Part shown: piece by piece, positions 61,913 through 64,000 of the stretch
Layout of the letters: the number at the start of each line of letters is the position of its first letter
How positions within the stretch are numbered: the stretch's first letter is position 1
Origin: Trypanosoma brucei gambiense DAL972
Lineage: Eukaryota; Euglenozoa; Kinetoplastea; Trypanosomatida; Trypanosomatidae
Reading direction: 5' to 3'
Assembly (NCBI RefSeq): GCF_000210295.1
Contig: NC_026736.1
Coordinates: 124,001-188,000, forward strand
Length of the DNA: 64,000 nt
Notes under the pieces: model-generated
Seen by the model: only the letters and a program-made list of their open reading frames with translations
Told to the model about the DNA's origin: nothing
Database searches by the model: none
Position numbers and translations under genes: made by a program

Positions 61913-64000
61913 ATGAAGAACAGTGTTGCGCGCACTCAACCAGTGCGCAAGTATGAGAACTTTACTTTGGAGAATAACTTACCGTTGGCACTGGGGGCCA
62001 ATTTTCACGATGACCCAATTTGTCGCGATACAAACAGAACTAGTCACACGTTACTGTTGCCACGGAATGTAGACTATGCCCCCCATACAGAGTACGTATT
62101 TAATGGAGGTGGCTTCAATCGGGAAAATAAGATGAGAACTATTGATGAAGAGTTTGTCGATGAGGACGAGCCTGTGTTTGATGGTTGGATGACAGTAAAC
62201 TTTGATAACCCCGATGACGCGAAGGATCACGTTGTGTCCTTTCTTGCGTACTTTGTGGAAGATATTCCAGAAGGGACTGAGACTAAGATCGTGAGGAAGG
62301 TTTGCATTCGTTATTACACACAGGATAATAGCATATCTGTGCAAGAGGCGAAGCAACAAAACAGTGGTATTGTGCAATCGACCATTCTGTCCCGAAGACA
62401 AGTACCGAGAAGAATGGACAACATCAATGATATTGTTATGCTGGAAGACTTCCAAATAGGTGGAACAATTACGTTATTCAGCAGAGAGTATCATATTCTT
62501 GACATGGATGCGAGAAGCCGCCTTTATTATAAGAAGGTACTTGGTCAAACAGTGCCAGAACCGTTGCCGTGGCCAATTGAGATTGACAAATTCACTACAA
62601 TGCAAGCTCAACTATCCAAAAGCACTCATCGTCTTGCTACATCTGAAGATATGGACCAGAAGCGTGCGATTGAACAACAACTGACTGGTATTTACACGAA
62701 GCATCCCACGGAAGATATTCTTACAGCTCAAAACTTCCTTCGTCATAACATAAATGAGCACCTGACATTTTTAGCCCTGTGGGACGATCGCGAAAGTCTT
62801 AGTGGCGACCTTCGCTTTGTTGTGATTCGTCTGTATCTAGAAAATAACACTGTGGAGATTATTGAGAGAAGACAAGAAAATTCCGGGCGAATGGGCAGTT
62901 CGGTGATTTTGGGCCGTCAGCGGGTTGCTCGCCCCGGTGCGGAAGGGAGCAAAATCCGTTTCCAGGAGCATACGTTTGGTGTTATATTAAAGCGGGACTT
63001 TCTTGTGGCAGAAGACATGAAAGTGGGAGAAACATATCATATTCACGGTCGACCCTATTTTATATACGATGCCGACGAAGCAACACGCCGTTACATGAAG
63101 AACGAACTTGGTATTGAACTCGCACCGTGTGTAGACATAAAGCCTATCCTTGCCTCCGACGAGAAAAAGCCAATAATATTCTTTCCTCCCCCACCAAACG
63201 GCTTTGGGAGCGAACGAGAAAACCGATCAAGTTGGCTAACTTTAAATCCAAGGCCGATGCGCCGTGATGTTGAAAAAATTGAAAAAGAAGAGGGCAGGGT
63301 CATGAATTTTTTGGCGGAGTTGGCCAATCCTTTGGTCCGCGGTGATGAGAAGAGGAGATTTGTTATATCCTTTTTTAGAGAAACTGATGAAATGTCTATT
63401 TATGAAAAACCCGAACGGAACTCAGGTTACCTTGCCGGGAGGTTTCTTGCAAAAGGTGTTTATCGGAAACCAATGCCAGATGGCTCAACTGTTCCCTATA
63501 CGGCAGAGGACTTCCAGGTTGGGAAGGAGATTACAATACTTGAGCGTCCTTTTCGTCTCCTCGATATGAGTGAAGAGACGAAGAGGATACTTACCGTAAC
63601 GGAGCAACTCCCTTCTGAGCAGCGGCTGAAGGAGTTACTTCTTTTATTCAAGCAGCAAATTCAGCTAAAATTTACTCGTGGCTACGAAGCCTACTGTACA
63701 TTGGCTCCTAAGGGAGTATTGGGCTATCGTCAGGTTCGCGAATTCTTAAGGTCGTGTAGCTGTTCTATAACCGAGGACGAAGCACTCCTCCTCGTACACA
63801 ACCTCGTTCCTTCTAGTGCCGGAGTGATTTCATTTAATGAGTTCATGGATTTGGTGAACATAACCTCTTCAGAACATATGGATGAAGCTTCACTGACGGT
63901 GCGCTCTGTAAAGAGCGTAAACATGACAAAAGACGAATCACTGAAGACAGTAGCTATCAAAACAGAGGACGTGAAACGAAGGAAACAGCTTGCAGTTGAG
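61913..64000 (+). CDS. EFHC1: EFHC1-type protein with three DM10 domains (right end outside window)
   Basis: Starts at the ATG at 61913 and remains open for 696 codons to the window edge, so the C-terminus is missing. The order of parts matches EFHC1/2 (Rib72-like) proteins. Three DM10 domains are at about 62150-62520, 62750-63110 and 63345-63590. The first has VFDGWMTVNFDN, then the family's VRKVCIRYYTQDNSISVQEA and SGIVQSTILSRRQVP, close to the human EFHC1 pattern. A C-terminal helical EF-hand-like region follows, ending in ISFNEFMDLVNI. These proteins line the inner wall of axonemal doublet microtubules, where they stabilise the protofilament ribbon. This fits the axonemal dynein and gamma-tubulin in the same window. 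The start follows a clear pyrimidine/AG acceptor. Confidence 0.92.
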   Translation, partial: MKNSVARTQPVRKYENFTLENNLPLALGANFHDDPICRDTNRTSHTLLLPRNVDYAPHTEYVFNGGGFNRENKMRTIDEEFVDEDEPVFDGWMTVNFDNPDDAKDHVVSFLAYFVEDIPEGTETKIVRKVCIRYYTQDNSISVQEAKQQNSGIVQSTILSRRQVPRRMDNINDIVMLEDFQIGGTITLFSREYHILDMDARSRLYYKKVLGQTVPEPLPWPIEIDKFTTMQAQLSKSTHRLATSEDMDQKRAIEQQLTGIYTKHPTEDILTAQNFLRHNINEHLTFLALWDDRESLSGDLRFVVIRLYLENNTVEIIERRQENSGRMGSSVILGRQRVARPGAEGSKIRFQEHTFGVILKRDFLVAEDMKVGETYHIHGRPYFIYDADEATRRYMKNELGIELAPCVDIKPILASDEKKPIIFFPPPPNGFGSERENRSSWLTLNPRPMRRDVEKIEKEEGRVMNFLAELANPLVRGDEKRRFVISFFRETDEMSIYEKPERNSGYLAGRFLAKGVYRKPMPDGSTVPYTAEDFQVGKEITILERPFRLLDMSEETKRILTVTEQLPSEQRLKELLLLFKQQIQLKFTRGYEAYCTLAPKGVLGYRQVREFLRSCSCSITEDEALLLVHNLVPSSAGVISFNEFMDLVNITSSEHMDEASLTVRSVKSVNMTKDESLKTVAIKTEDVKRRKQLAVE

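Noticed and set aside
1..64000. CRISPR arrays, insertion sequences, rRNA or riboswitches
   Set aside because: None seen. The organism is eukaryotic, and no direct-repeat/spacer pattern or rRNA signature was found.

Overview
The window looks like nuclear DNA of a kinetoplastid, most likely Trypanosoma brucei or a very close relative. Genes lack introns and sit in long same-strand arrays. Many starts are preceded by a polypyrimidine tract and an AG, as expected for spliced-leader trans-splicing. UTR-like spacers are rich in T/A homopolymers and microsatellites. The order ACP, gamma-tubulin, axonemal dynein heavy chain, frataxin agrees with what I remember of T. brucei chromosome 3; this is recall, not a search.

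Layout: a minus-strand array occupies the left end (a frame-disrupted hypothetical gene at 239-2501 and mitochondrial acyl carrier protein at 3572-4018). From 4019 to 8317 lies a divergent strand-switch region, where initiation in both directions is expected. It holds no convincing intact gene, but has opposite strand biases on its two sides, homopolymer tracts and a possible decayed gene. From 8318 to the right edge every gene is on the plus strand: an SLBP-type protein, an ankyrin protein, a hypothetical, a PUB-domain protein, gamma-tubulin, a large EF-hand protein, a 4639-residue axonemal dynein heavy chain, a small LYR-like protein, a small hypothetical, a 2OG-Fe(II) dioxygenase-like protein, Sec61 gamma, a beta-hydroxyacid dehydrogenase, a pseudokinase with an MLKL-like layout, a coiled-coil protein, frataxin, a protein with a FAZ1/SEA-like domain, another coiled-coil protein, an eIF4B/4H-like RRM protein, and an EFHC1-type triple-DM10 protein cut by the window edge. 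A 5.5-kb gene-free stretch (56373-61912) contains a GC-rich block with possible decayed retroelement coding sequence.

Trypanosome arrays are not functional operons, so adjacency proves little. Two themes recur: flagellum and microtubule biology (gamma-tubulin, dynein heavy chain, EFHC1-like, possible FAZ-like protein) and mitochondrial Fe-S/acyl-carrier biology (ACP, LYR-like protein, frataxin). The most noteworthy candidate is the gene at 42644-44746: an N-terminal helical region resembling the MLKL/HeLo four-helix bundle is followed by a kinase-like domain lacking the catalytic signatures. Second is an SLBP-type RNA-binding domain in an organism group whose histone mRNAs are polyadenylated.
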